Shown here: positions 21,941-31,977 of the stretch, piece by piece
How the letters are laid out: the number at the start of each line of letters is the position of its first letter
Numbering within the stretch: position 1 is the first letter of the stretch
Assembly (NCBI GenBank): GCA_033964015.1
Contig: CM066913.1
Coordinates: forward strand, 24,137,790-24,201,789
Direction: 5' to 3'
DNA: 64,000 nucleotides
Source of the DNA: Scolanthus callimorphus
Taxonomy: Eukaryota; Cnidaria; Anthozoa; Actiniaria; Edwardsiidae
Notes under the pieces: model-generated
Seen by the model: only the letters and a program-made list of their open reading frames with translations
Databases searched by the model: none
What the model was told of the DNA's origin: nothing
Translations under genes and position numbers: made by a program

Positions 21941-23109
21941 GAATTCTGGGACAATGACAGACAATACTGAATCGCTTATCACATACGCAGCTCAGGTATG
22001 AAGGAGCTCATTTTGTTCTTACATTATACAACAAGGCATCTTAGAAAGATAGCAGGCCAGACATGGGAAGGAGTTTTCTTTTGTGTACTGTATGATGTGA
22101 CAAGAGACAAGTAGGTACTTGTTTCCAAACCTAGCTTGCCGCATAAGGGATCTGTCAGCAGATCTATTTAGAAATCATTAGTCCTTATTTTAAAATATGC
22201 ACATTTGACATGGGAGACTCACCTCATTGTTTCTTTCAAAATTGAATGGAGATTTCCAGCCCTGCAGAGCTTTTCAAAATTCATTGTATGGCCTGCTGAA
22301 ATACCCCTTCTCTTCAGGCAAGATTGTTGCAAGAGTACTGTATACCTGCCAACTCTCCCACTTTTCGTTGGGAGTCTTGGTAGCTTGGTAGCTTGGTAGT
22401 CTTGGTAGTTGAACTTTTCCATATATTTACAGGATAAGTTTTCAGGATAATGGCAGGTATGGTACTGTATTGTGGGCATTTCGTTTTGCAATAAAACTAA
22501 AGAGATAAAATGCAGAGTCGAGAAAAGTAAGTTAAAAGCACTCCATGAGCCAAAACGGTCGTACAGCCAAGCAGAAGGCTTTAAATAACGATATCAAAAA
22601 GCAGTAAAAGTGCACTGAACTTATCTTAATTGAGAACACTAAAATCACAAAATCCATGTATGAGGTTGATCGCCCAATACTAACGTGAAAATGCACTGCA
22701 CATTTAAATAATCAAGAAAAATTAAGTAATTTCAAGCAACCCATAATTACGAAAAGACAAGAAAAGAATTATGGATGTCATAAGTTGCATTTAAGGTGAA
22801 TAAACGTGTTTCTAAAGAGGATCTAGCATACATTACCAACAATTTCGATGAAACATTGAGAACGACCATTTGCAGGCTTAGTAGAAAAAACTACAATCCT
22901 CGATACTAAAAACGAAGACATAGGCGTGAACACGGGTCTATTCTACTACTTAAAACTGAAGAAATTTTTGAAATTGAGCTAATACTCGATTAACTGTGCG
23001 CATTCTAAATAGGGACCGAAACAGGGACTTTTTTTGGCGAATTTCACCAGGCGTTCTCTTGCAGTGTTTGAGCCCGCGCACATTCACTCTGCGGTTTACC
23101 TTCTCACTG

Positions 23110-23255
23110 CAGACGAGGAACGCCTGGGACCAGGCTGTGCTGATGTATGTCTTAGATCATGTCGAGACATCTGGTTACACTGCCACAGCAGTCTGCACCA
23201 GCAAGCCTTGTACCTGGAATAAAGGAAAAAAAAAGAGAAAAAAATCCCAAGAGCC
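23110..23255 (+). pseudogene. YqaJ-type nuclease gene, second exon
   Basis: The plus-strand reading VLDHVETSGYTATAVCTSKPCTWNKGKKKRKK is the segment that follows the SWIM finger in this protein family (CTSKPCxWNKGKKR). The exon is cut at about 23255 by the LINE. Joining to 24670 restores a Pro/Lys-rich linker in frame. Confidence 0.7.
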
Positions 23256-24669
23256 TTTCAGATTTTTGATATCGTTATGCTATTGACCAAAACAAAATAA
23301 CAGCTGGTGTTTTCTAGACCTCTCAAAAGCTTTTGATACCCTAGACCATAATATCTTATTCCATAAACTGACAAATTTGGGAATCCGAGGTCCTGCTCTG
23401 CAGTGGATAAAAAGCTATTTTGAAAATAGATATCAATTTGTTCAATTTGGAGAGACATGTTCCATTAGGCAACTTATTAAGTGCGGGGCCGCGCAAGGGT
23501 CAATCCTTGGACCGTTGTTCTTCGTTATTTACATTAATGATCTTCCAAATGCACTCCAATCGGCAGGAGCAATGCTTTTGAAGACGACACTAGCATTTCT
23601 TTTCTAACGAAGATCCAAATGAAATTGTCAATACAATGAATAGGGAGCTTGTGGGCGTTGACATTTGGATGAAAGCGAACAAGCTCTCTGTTAACTCTAA
23701 AAAAACTTATTACACCTTTTTCAAGCCGAGACAGAAGTCAATGGGTCCCACTCCTCACGTTCTTTATGATAGTCTACCGCTTACCTACAGTGATAAAATC
23801 AAATTCCTAGGTGTTTATTTGGACAGTAATTTGTCGTGGAAGTTCCACATAAACCATATTTGCCAAAAGATTTCAAAATCGATTGGAATAATATCTAGAT
23901 CGCGCTATTTTCTATTTCACTATTTTCACAAAAGTGTCCTTGTATTACAGTTTGGTCTATCCTTATCTCAGTTATTGCACTACAATCTGGTCATCTACTT
24001 ACTCCTCAAATCTAAATATAATTTTTCTGTTGCAAAAACGAGCGGTCCGTGCTTTAACCAATTCCGAATATCGTGCTCACACTGCACCCCTTTTGAACGT
24101 CTTCAAGTACTTGACATTTTCAAAATTAATTCATTTTACGTGGCCAAGTTTATGTTCTCTTACTATCATCAGCTTTTACCCACCCCCTTTCATAATTTAT
24201 TTGTAACCGGTGCCCAATTTCATCATTATAATACTAGAACTGCCTCAAACTTTCGCACCCATTATTGTCGCACAAACATCAAACAATTTACCATTTTGTA
24301 TCAAGGACCAAAAATCTGGAATTCACTACCAATAGCGATCACTTCTGCCACTACACTTGCTAGCTTTAGAACAAGACTTATTTCATTTCTTAATAATTAG
24401 CCACTTTACAACAATACCTTTTCTACACTGACTCCGCTAACAATCAGTTTGTATTTAGCTTAATATAAGCGAGGGGGCTCTTCTCGAAAAGCCTTAGCTT
24501 CCAAGGGCTCCCTCGCCACACTTTTTTTTTTATAATCTTCCTTTTTTCATTTCCTTATTTTCATTTTCATTTTTTTCTTCTTCTTCTTTTTGTTTCACAA
24601 TGATATGTAAGTGAAAATAATTATAAAAATATGTAAAAATGTGGCGGAAAATAAATTGAATTGAATTGA
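23256..24669 (+). mobile_element. CR1/Jockey-like LINE, 5'-truncated
   Basis: The insert carries a non-LTR reverse transcriptase and ends in a short tandem TTGAA tail at about 24650-24669. RT motifs are LSKAFDTLDHNILFHKL, AAQGSILGPLFFVIYINDLP, a frameshifted ADD block (near 23575) and then KANKLSVNSKKTYYTFF. It sits inside an exon of the YqaJ gene, which resumes immediately at CCTACAAAACGC. Confidence 0.85.
23300..24400 (+). pseudogene. Non-LTR reverse transcriptase (LINE)
   Basis: The reading covers RT palm to thumb and a C-terminal region, in at least two frames broken near 23600. The first part has FLDLSKAFDTLDH and CGAAQGSILGPLFF. The second (23636-24400) has DIWMKANKLSVNS, IKFLGVYLDSNLSWKFH and a C-terminal YNTRTASNFR/ NSLPIAITS region typical of Jockey/CR1 proteins. 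No endonuclease domain remains. Confidence 0.85.
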
Positions 24670-24735
24670 ATCCTACAAAACGCAAGAAAGGTGACACTGA
24701 AGTTATAGATTTTGATCCTAGGCCAATCAACAATA
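24670..24735 (+). pseudogene. YqaJ-type nuclease gene, linker segment
   Basis: The reading PTKRKKGDTEVIDFDPRPIN matches the linker between SWIM and YqaJ domains in this family. It is wedged between the LINE tail and the foldback MITE. Confidence 0.65.
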
Positions 24736-25270
24736 TGCTAGTCCGAAGGTGACAAAAAAAAACAAGTTTACTTTTTATAACTACTTGGAGTCTTTCACGT
24801 CAAGTATCGTTTCCATGACAACAAGTCACTCGCATTTTTACAAATCAGGATACTTTTTGGAGTCTTTCACATCAAGTATCGTTTCTATGAGAACAAGTCA
24901 TTCGCATTTTTACAAATCAGAATACTTTTTATATTTAGTTTGGAGTCTTTCACATCAAGTATCGTTTCTATGACAACAAGTCACTCGCATTTTTACAAAT
25001 CAAGAAGGAATATGATATTCCAAAGGCGACAAAACATGTAACACTTTAATAAGTAGTTATAAAAAAGTATATTCATTCTTGATTCATGTGTAAAAGTGCG
25101 AGTGAATTGTTGTCATAGAAATGATACTTGATGTGAAAGACTCCAAAGTTGTTATAAAAAAGTATATTCCTTCTTGATTTGTAAAAATGCGAGTGACTTG
25201 TTGTCATGGAAACGATACTTGATGTGAAATACTCCAAAGTAGTTGTTTTATTGTCACCTTCGGACTAGCA
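24736..25270. mobile_element. TA-flanked foldback MITE
   Basis: The ends are exact inverted repeats: TGCTAGTCCGAAGGTGACAA at 24736 and its complement ending at 25270. TA lies on both sides (24734-24735, 25271-25272). Each arm contains tandem units of about 70-80 bp (GGAGTCTTTCACATCAAGTATCG type), so the whole 535 bp can fold into one long hairpin. TA duplication suggests a mariner/Tc1-related or ISL2EU-related non-autonomous element. Confidence 0.88.
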
Positions 25271-26395
25271 TAGATCTGCAAATGATTTCGGGTGAAACAA
25301 AAAATAACACCTCAATGTGGGAGACTCGACTATTAACCACTTATACTGACTACACTCTGAGTAATGAAATTGCTGTTAATTTGCAAAACAAAGTATGTAT
25401 TTTTGAGGAGAATCCCCCCCCCCCCTCGTTAATGGCAATGGAAGGGACAGAAAGACAAAGTGAGAGTGAAGAATGGTACAATGAAAAGTTTTGGAGACTA
25501 ACAGCATCAAGCTGCCAAGCCGCATGTAAAGTAGGGGAGGCTGTGCTACGGGAAATGTCTGAGACTCCAGCCAAGGCTTGTACCTTGTACCTTGTACCTT
25601 GTACCTTGTACCTTTATCAAGGAAAATGGTGCCACATTTTGAAAACAAATGGACAAACTATGGCCTTGAGAGAGAGCCAAAGGCTATTGCTAAATACGAA
25701 ATGCAAAAAAATACCACTGTTACTCAAACAGGCCTCTGGGTAAACCCAAAGTTTCCCTTTCTAGGGTGCTCCCCAGATGGCCTGGTAAGTAACAATGGGC
25801 TTTTGGAGATCAAATCACTTAAAGTCTTCAAAGAGCATACAATAAAGGATGTTGTTTCAGGAACAGTTAAGCTACCTAGTGATGTTTGAATAGGCAGTGC
25901 TTCATTATTAGAGATGGTAAATGCCAACTCAAGTGTTGACATCAGTATTATTACCAAATACAGATGCAGCTGCTGGTCACAGAAAGAGAATTTTGTGACT
26001 TTGTCTTGTATGCAGAAAAGGGTGATGTGGCCATTCAGAGAATAACCAGAGATGACTCTTTCGTTTCTAAAATACTCTCTGACCTCACAGCATTATGGTG
26101 TAGGGTAATAGCCCCTGAAGTGTTTGAAATGCGGGTTCCACGAGGGCTGAAACCCTTTGTTTTACCAGCTGAAAAGCAGGCAGATACCACAAAGCCAGTA
26201 AATGACAGCCAACTGGGGCAAGACTTGGTGGACAAGCTTGACATTGCTGATTTGTCAAGTCATACTGCAGATGATTTTGATGCTGCCGATGTACTTGTCA
26301 GTACATTTCGTTGCCCAGTAACTTACCTTCTGCTCATTCTGAAGGACTGGTTGCAGTACCATGGGGATGTCAGACAACAACAGGAACTGTCTTAA
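25271..26395 (+). pseudogene. YqaJ-like (PD-(D/E)XK) exonuclease domain
   Basis: Readings in two or three frames give MWETRLLTTYTDYTL, ESEEWYNEKFWRLTASSC, then GLEREPKAIAKYEMQ, GLWVNPKFPFLGCSPDGLV and LLEIKSLK. The last two are the nuclease PD...ExK motif. IQMQLLVTEREFCDFVLY (the QxxxQ helix) and RVPRGLKPFVL follow. A TTGTACC microsatellite expansion at 25580-25616 and frame breaks at about 25620 and 25890 inactivate it. In phages and in ISL2EU elements YqaJ proteins are exonucleases. Here it is the 3' part of the SAP-SWIM gene. Confidence 0.8.
25580..25616. repeat. (TTGTACC)n heptanucleotide repeat inside the YqaJ domain
   Basis: About five tandem copies of a 7-bp unit. It is not a multiple of 3, so it shifts the reading frame. 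Confidence 0.9.
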
Positions 26396-26435
26396 CTAAT
26401 ACCTGCCCACTTGACAATTGGTAATAATTTTTCGA

Positions 26436-27170
26436 GCTCTTGTAAAATCGAAACAAATTCATGTATTGAATCTCACACCAACTGGGGGGGTTATACATGG
26501 TGCTCTTGAGTTAATTGAATCAAGGCAATTTGGTGATGCAAAGTTAGCCATACTGCTAGGCCATTCAGCAACCACATGCATTACTGGATAGTTGTATCAA
26601 TCTGTATGGAAATTGAGACCTTACTTGTCCCAAACCAGCAGACTTAATCACTTCTTACACTGTCAACCTGGATATCCCAGCTAATATCTCAGGAAATGTT
26701 TTTTGTTGAAGCACTGGATGCATGGCTTCACCCAAGTGTTTCTCAAAGAAAGTTCAAATCCAAGCCTGAACCTGATGTACCCATGTTGAGGATACAACTT
26801 TGGATGATAACAGCAATTCACACATTTCCTGGCATTGCTCAGGTATTCGAGAAAATTCTCCACGTTCACTGGAAAACCTGAAGAACTTCTTCCTGTTTTC
26901 AGTGGATCTTCTAAGCAGAGGAAGTGGCATGATATTAGCAGAAGTACCTCATAGCATCACTCTTGATGGAAGGGCATTTCATCTTAATGCAGCCACTCTC
27001 TGGAATGGTGGTCATTATATTGGCATTTTCCACTACAATAATGCATGGGTACTGTATGATGGGCTCAAGGAGTCGCAACAAGCAAACTCTGGTTTAAGGT
27101 TTAGTCAAGACATATTTGTTGAACCTCCTGGGTACTCATTAAGCTATCTTGTGTTCTGTTGTCTATAGAA
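26436..27170 (+). pseudogene. Unassigned coding remnant with GGHY motif
   Basis: Readings in several frames give a coherent protein: EALDAWLHPSVSQRKFKSKP, then (frame change near 26880) HSITLDGRAFHLNAATLW, NGGHYIGIFHYNNAWVLYDG. The NGGHYxGIF...W.LYDG pattern resembles the His end of ubiquitin-hydrolase-type cysteine proteases. The matching Cys box is not evident. It lies between the YqaJ and transposase genes inside the ISL2EU element; whether it belongs to the element is unclear. Confidence 0.35.
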
Positions 27171-27973
27171 TGATGCACAAAAAGGAGATCAAACCTAACA
27201 CTGAATCACAAAGAAGTAACAATAATAGTGCAAAAAACATTTACAGAATAGAGAAACCTGTGGTTCTGAATAGTTATTACACAATAATTAGTATTAACAA
27301 ACTGATTGTTTGCTCTTTGAGGGGAGGAGTTGGAAGATTCTTTTCTGCACAGCAGATTTTTAATGCAGTTTTTCTACTTCTATAAGTTGGGCTAGGATGT
27401 CTATTTCAAAAAAAGTACATAATTTTCTGTATTCAGTGACCTGTTAAAAAAGGTGCTTTTTGACAGCTTTAGCAATAGTGCTTTATGAATTTTTTTAAAT
27501 AGATATCCTAGGCCAACTGATAGAAGTAAAAAAACTGCATTAAAAATCTACCATCCCCAACCCATGCTATTAGAGGAAGTTATGTTTTGATGTTATTAGA
27601 GTAAATGGAGAAGCAGTGACCCCATAATAGTTGTAAGAAGAAATACACTATAGTAAATAAACTCAACAACAGCAACAGCTTTATTAATTATTTCTTTCCT
27701 CAAATACTTATTATTTTTAAACAATAGCCCTAAATGTTTCTGTTCACAAACTTGTATCCCTACAGGATTAGCAAACAAAATACACAAAACTGCAGAAATG
27801 AAAAAGGGTGGCTTCTGAAAATATCCATACATCCCACAGAAAAATAGACAGAAGAGAATTGATTGGTAATTTATTTCCAGGGGGTGCTGTTAAATGTGGC
27901 CTGGATTTTTGGCGCAAGCTCTATAAAGACGTTTGGAAGTTGCAATGGGGTGTGTGGAGGGAGAGGGGTCAAA
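27171..27973. other. Intergenic within ISL2EU element
   Basis: Between two convergent genes. It contains an imperfect inverted repeat (about 27330-27400 against 27490-27560, reading TTTTAATGCAGTTTTTCTACTTCTAT and its complement), probably a small hairpin or MITE. Confidence 0.5.
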
Positions 27974-28518
27974 TCATCTGCTGGTATGGAGATTTCTGGG
28001 AGTCAACTGTGAACTTGTAATAAGCCATTTGCATAGGACTTCTTGAAAATTTACAAGTCCACAGGCAACCACCACCAACTGAGTTGCTAATGGTGCAATG
28101 GAAAGGGGAATCTTTCGCCCAAATAATCGAAACTGCTTTAGTCTCTGATTAAAGCGTTCAACATGAATACGAACTTTGGCTATCTTTCTTGTTTCGAGCT
28201 CCTCTGCTGCACTAAGATTTTTTCTTCCCTTCAAGAAAGCTGGAATTTTCAAATGGGCATGCAAAGGATTAAGCAGATGTTGCACAGTAAATCCACGATC
28301 AACCATAACAATGTCATCAGGGTTGATGTGTTTCAGGATTCCACATTCCTTAAAAATTCGAACATCATCAATGTCCCCTTCGTAAAGATCTGAAACAAAG
28401 CAGGCTCCTCCATTAACGGTAATAGCAATCAAGCACTTGAAAGTGTTTGCATGTTTGTACAAAGAGTATGTATGTCCCTGTCTTGCAAAGTTACGGGATG
28501 TTTCAACAGAAAACTCAG
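27974..28518 (-). pseudogene. ISL2EU-type transposase, DDE domain C-terminal part
   Basis: The frame reads [19 protein letters not shown] and [20 protein letters not shown], then GDIDDVRIF and DIVMVDRGF (second Asp), and [18 protein letters not shown] (Glu region). This is a DDE_Tnp_4 catalytic core. The missing first catalytic Asp lies in the piece past element B: IRCIVDC joins TEFS once B and one TA are removed. It ends at a stop at 27974. The transposase would cut and join the 18-bp TIRs. Confidence 0.85.
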
Positions 28519-28520
28519 TA

Positions 28521-29773
28521 ATATATAGATTTAGCCACTGGCTAAAAGCGGAGCTCCTGGTTATAAAAAAATATGTGTGAATGAAAGGGATTCCCATGTG
28601 TACATGGTTTACATGATTGCTTTAGAGTCTTCCCTTCACGAGATATTATTTTTTCAAGCATAGATGACGTCATCGATGACGTCATATCACGTGACCACTT
28701 CATTTCGCTCATCTAGCGACCTAGACTACACTACCAAAGTTTGGTTGTTTTAGAGTCTTCCCTTCACGAGATATTGATTTTTCAAGCATAGATGACGTCA
28801 TCGATGACGTCATAACACGAGACCACTTCATTTCGCTCATCTGGTGAACTAGACTACATTAACAAAGTTTGGTTGTTTTAGAGTCTTCCCTTCACGAGAT
28901 ATTGATTTTACAAACATAGATGACGTCATCGATGACGTCATATCACGTGACAACCTCATTTTGCTCATCTGGTGGCCTAGACTACACTCCCCAAGTTTTG
29001 TTGTCTTAGAGTCTTCCCTTCACGAGATATTGATTTTTCAAGCATAGATGACGTCATCGATGACGTCATATCACGTGACAACCTCATTTCGCTCATCTGG
29101 TGGCCTAGACTACACTACCCAAGTTTGGTTGTTTTAGAGTCTTCCCTTCACGAGATATTGATTTTTCAAGCATAGATGACGTCATCGATGACGTCATATC
29201 ACGTGATAACCTCATTTCGCTCATCTGGTGGCCTAGACTACACTACCCGAGTTTGGTTGTTTTAGAGTCTTCCCTTCACGAGATATTGATTTTTCAAGCA
29301 TAGATGACGTCATCGATGACGTCACATCACGTGTCCGTGTTACAGCACCCCCCTTGTGGCATAGACAAAATATCCCAAGTATGGTTGTCTTAGCATGTTC
29401 CCTTGAGGAGATATAATTTTTTTATTTGCATACCACAGGGTCCCATGTGTACACGGACGGACGGACGACGGACGGACGACGGACGGACGGACGACGGACG
29501 GACGGCGTACGCTATAGGTTTAATACCAGAAAAATAAAGAAAAAATCATCTCCCGAAGGGTAGCTTCTATAGAAGCCAAACTTGGACAAAGTTTCAAAGA
29601 CCATAAGAGGAACTCTACACCAAAGTCACGTGCCCTAACGTCATCAATGACGTCATCAAAATGATCCATAATGCCCGTGACGTTCAAAAATCAACTCGAT
29701 AGTATACTATACGTTTTTCCCTTAGGTATGGTGTTCCGCTTGCGCGGGCCTTCGGCCCGCGCAGAAGCTCCGC
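28521..29773 (+). mobile_element. Element B: TA-flanked hairpin-ended transposable element
   Basis: Starts ATATATAG and ends GCTCCGC, flanked by TA at 28519-28520 and 29774-29775. Removing B plus one TA fuses the transposase frame (CIVDC-TEFS), proving the boundary. The left hairpin TTTAGCCACTGGCTAAA and right hairpin GCGCGGGCC-TTC-GGCCCGCGC match element A. It has a six-unit internal array, and a GGAC/GGACGAC simple repeat at about 29452-29508. No coding capacity. Confidence 0.9.
28650..29335. repeat. Tandem array, about 127-bp units with CRE palindrome (element B)
   Basis: Six units centred on TGACGTCATCGATGACGTCA, most followed by TATCACGTGA, with regular 127-bp spacing. Confidence 0.92.
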
Positions 29774-29775
29774 TA

Positions 29776-30130
29776 CAATCAACAATGCAGCGTATTTTTT
29801 TCATTGTTTTGAAAACCTTTGGTAAAAATCTGTTCAACACAGCTCTTGGTGGAAACATTACTTCTGACATATCTCGGAATATTTTATACATCAATTGAAT
29901 ATATGTTGTAAAAATTTTCCTTATCAGTGATTCCTGAATAGATCTTGTTGGGGAACTCAGAAGAAACGCTAAAGTCTTAATAGTGAAACCTCTTCTTAAC
30001 CTTACTAGAGAAATAAACAGCTTTTCACGATTAGATCATGTTGGTTGTGGCCCCCTATTGCCCTTGCTTGTTCCAAGAGTTTGTTTACCAGAGTAGAAAA
30101 CAAGATTATCTTAAGGGGCAGACCCTATTC
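29776..30130 (-). pseudogene. ISL2EU-type transposase, HTH and start of DDE domain
   Basis: The minus-strand reading (two frames) has SREKLFISLVRLRRGFTIKTLAFLLSSPTRSIQ, which matches the helix-turn-helix (HTH_Tnp_4) preceding these DDE domains. MYKIFRDMSEVMFPPRAVLN and IRCIVDC (first catalytic Asp) follow. An earlier block HFTGLSTKQFEALFSFLNRV lies upstream in another frame. Confidence 0.78.
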
Positions 30131-30238
30131 AAAAACGAAAACAATGCTTCAAATTGTTTTGTAGAGAGCCCGGTAAAATGTTTCATAGACGATGAGTTTT
30201 TACTGATGTTTTCATAAGCGAGGCTAGGTGTAGTCTTA

Positions 30239-30860
30239 ATTTTTTCTTTTTTTGTTGTCACTGACTCGTTTCCGCAACATCATGGTCTCAAGTTTAGCAG
30301 AAAGCATGTACTTTGAGTACACAGTTTGAGTTTCTTTATTACTCACAAGGGGTGTGCCATTGTCTTGCTCAATGGTCTCTTCATTATTCGAGCAATTGTT
30401 GCTGATATCGTTTTCATTTGTTGTGATATCGTTTTCATTTGTTCTGATATCGTTCTCAGTTGTTCTGATATCGTTGTCAGTTGTTCTGGCTTTCTTTCTT
30501 GGCTGTAGAAACTGTCTTTCCTTAGGAGATGGCCGTTTTGGCGCACAAGCTTTCTCTACCTCTTTTGGTCCCCACACCGCTTTCAAAGATCGGGATGATC
30601 ATCTGTCGGTCCTTTCCTACCAGGCCAATGATACGCGCAAGTATAAGTGTTTTTTGTTATATTGTTGACATTAAAATCAGGTTTTCGATCACATGCATTG
30701 ACCCAGCGAATGCATTTGTCGATACCTTGTGCAGGCTTCGGGAATGGGATAAAAGCCTTTTGGCCCGCAGGTTCCATTTCTTGGAGCGATTTTGGAAGAC
30801 TTTTCGGGTATCTGGAGTCATTCTTGCATTCTCCCCAGCAACAGTGCTAGGTGGTTACCA
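30239..30860 (-). pseudogene. ISL2EU-type transposase N-terminus: THAP zinc finger and linker
   Basis: From about 30860 downward the product reads CCWGECKND, KAFIPFPKP, CIRWVNACDRKPDFNVNNIT and CAYHW. This is a C2CH THAP domain (CxxxC...W...CxxH) that binds transposon ends. After it comes a linker with PKERQFLQPRKKAR and five repeats of an NDIRTTE-like 7-residue unit encoded by about 21-bp tandem DNA (30396-30485). A coiled-coil SAKLETMMLRKRVSDNKK follows. A frame change near 30583 joins the two parts. Confidence 0.78.
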
Positions 30861-31174
30861 TGTTCCAGTTTTTTTAGATAAATACACTCCAATAAAGCTA
30901 TTACTTTCGAGGTTAAAGACAGAAAAGCGCTTCGAAACTCTCACATTAGCTCTTTCACGAAGGCTTTGTTTGTCTGGCTCTCGCGGGGGGTCTACGTTCA
31001 CGTGATCTATTTTTAGAATCTGTGCGCAGCGCTATTAAGTAGTGAGTTTCTGTGAAAAAAAATCGATTCGGTTAAGTCCTGATTTTTTTACGGATCATTT
31101 CATATTGAAATAGAAATGAAGAATGTTACCCACGTGGGGAGTGTTTCAAAAATGTTTTTGACAGCTGATGGCTG

Positions 31175-31977
31175 ATGCTCTCGGCTGACGGCGTGCAGAG
31201 GTTAGTCACTTGGAGAGATGGCCAACCAAAATTCAGACATAGTTTTGATCAGTATCGCCGTACTATATGCATGTTGGAAAATACTTCATCACAACAAAAT
31301 GTCACTGAATTGCTAACCGCTTCTGTTTTAAAGCAAGACTTCGATTTTGTCGTAGATGGAGTTCCACTTAAGAGTAAAAAGGAACTAAGAAGTATCATAG
31401 AGCACTGCTACACAACAACCTCGAAAGGAATTCATTGTATTAGCTTGAAAATGAAAGAGGGCGCCGAATCGAAACTGGGTTCGAGCAGCAAAGCTGCTTG
31501 GAGTGCGTGCGATGTAGCTAAAAGTTTTAGCGGAGTGTTTTATCAAGATGAACAACGCTCAAAACCATATTCAAACTGGGTCTTTAGATGGTTGGAATGT
31601 CCAGAAGCTCAAAGTGATCGAGCTTGGATAATGAGGAAAAAAAATCTATTAAAGACGAAAGAAGTGTGTGTGGAAAAAAACTTGAAACCCGATAAAGAAA
31701 GAGTACTGAAGAATTTGCAGCGGATGGAACAGTGCCACAGAAGTGTAGATCTTGAATGCCAACAATTCTGCTCATCTCCTTGGACTTCATGTCTTTTGAC
31801 GGGCCCTCGAGAGAGAATTTGATGCCTTTTGCAGAACTGAAGAAGGCTCAAGTAAATATGAAAAAGGGACTGGAAGACAATTACGCGACAACTGAAGCTG
31901 ATAGAGCTGACAATCATACGAATGCATTTTACGAGTATGAGCCGCCTGCACTCAACAACAACAAATTGTCTTCTTAA
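31175..31977 (+). CDS. Unrecognised ORF, about 215 aa with frameshifted tail
   Basis: An ATG-started frame of 215 codons (31175-31822), followed by a second frame (to 31977) whose sequence could be its natural continuation after a 1-2 nt shift. The product is mixed alpha/beta, with WRDGQPKFRHSFDQYRR early, a GVPLKSKKELRSIIEHCY stretch and a Lys-rich C-terminus. No family is recognised. It starts 140 bp beyond the ISL2EU right end, so it is not part of that element. Confidence 0.35.

Larger units (their letters stand above)
19726..23109 (+). other. Intron-like interval of the YqaJ gene
   Basis: The SWIM exon ends at about 19716 and the next homologous exon starts at about 23110. The first part (19737-20110) holds open stretches (for example at 19902-20117, reading AALVEAANEDFYLLLPPLQEL) that I cannot assign. 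The rest is AT-rich with a 24-bp-arm inverted repeat (21146-21269) and a MITE remnant near 21788-21940. Confidence 0.45.
18919..31035. mobile_element. ISL2EU-type DNA transposon (THAP transposase plus YqaJ nuclease), decayed
   Basis: A perfect 18-bp inverted repeat, ATAGCGCTGCGCACAGAT, lies at 18919-18936, and its complement ends at 31035. TA flanks both ends (18917-18918, 31036-31037). Inside are two convergent genes: on plus a SAP+SWIM+YqaJ exonuclease-like protein, on minus a THAP+HTH+DDE transposase. As I recall the ISL2EU superfamily, that gene pair is its hallmark. Both genes have stops and frameshifts. Later insertions are a LINE (23256-24669), a foldback MITE (24736-25270) and element B (28521-29773). 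Net element length after removing them is about 8.9 kb. Confidence 0.75.
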
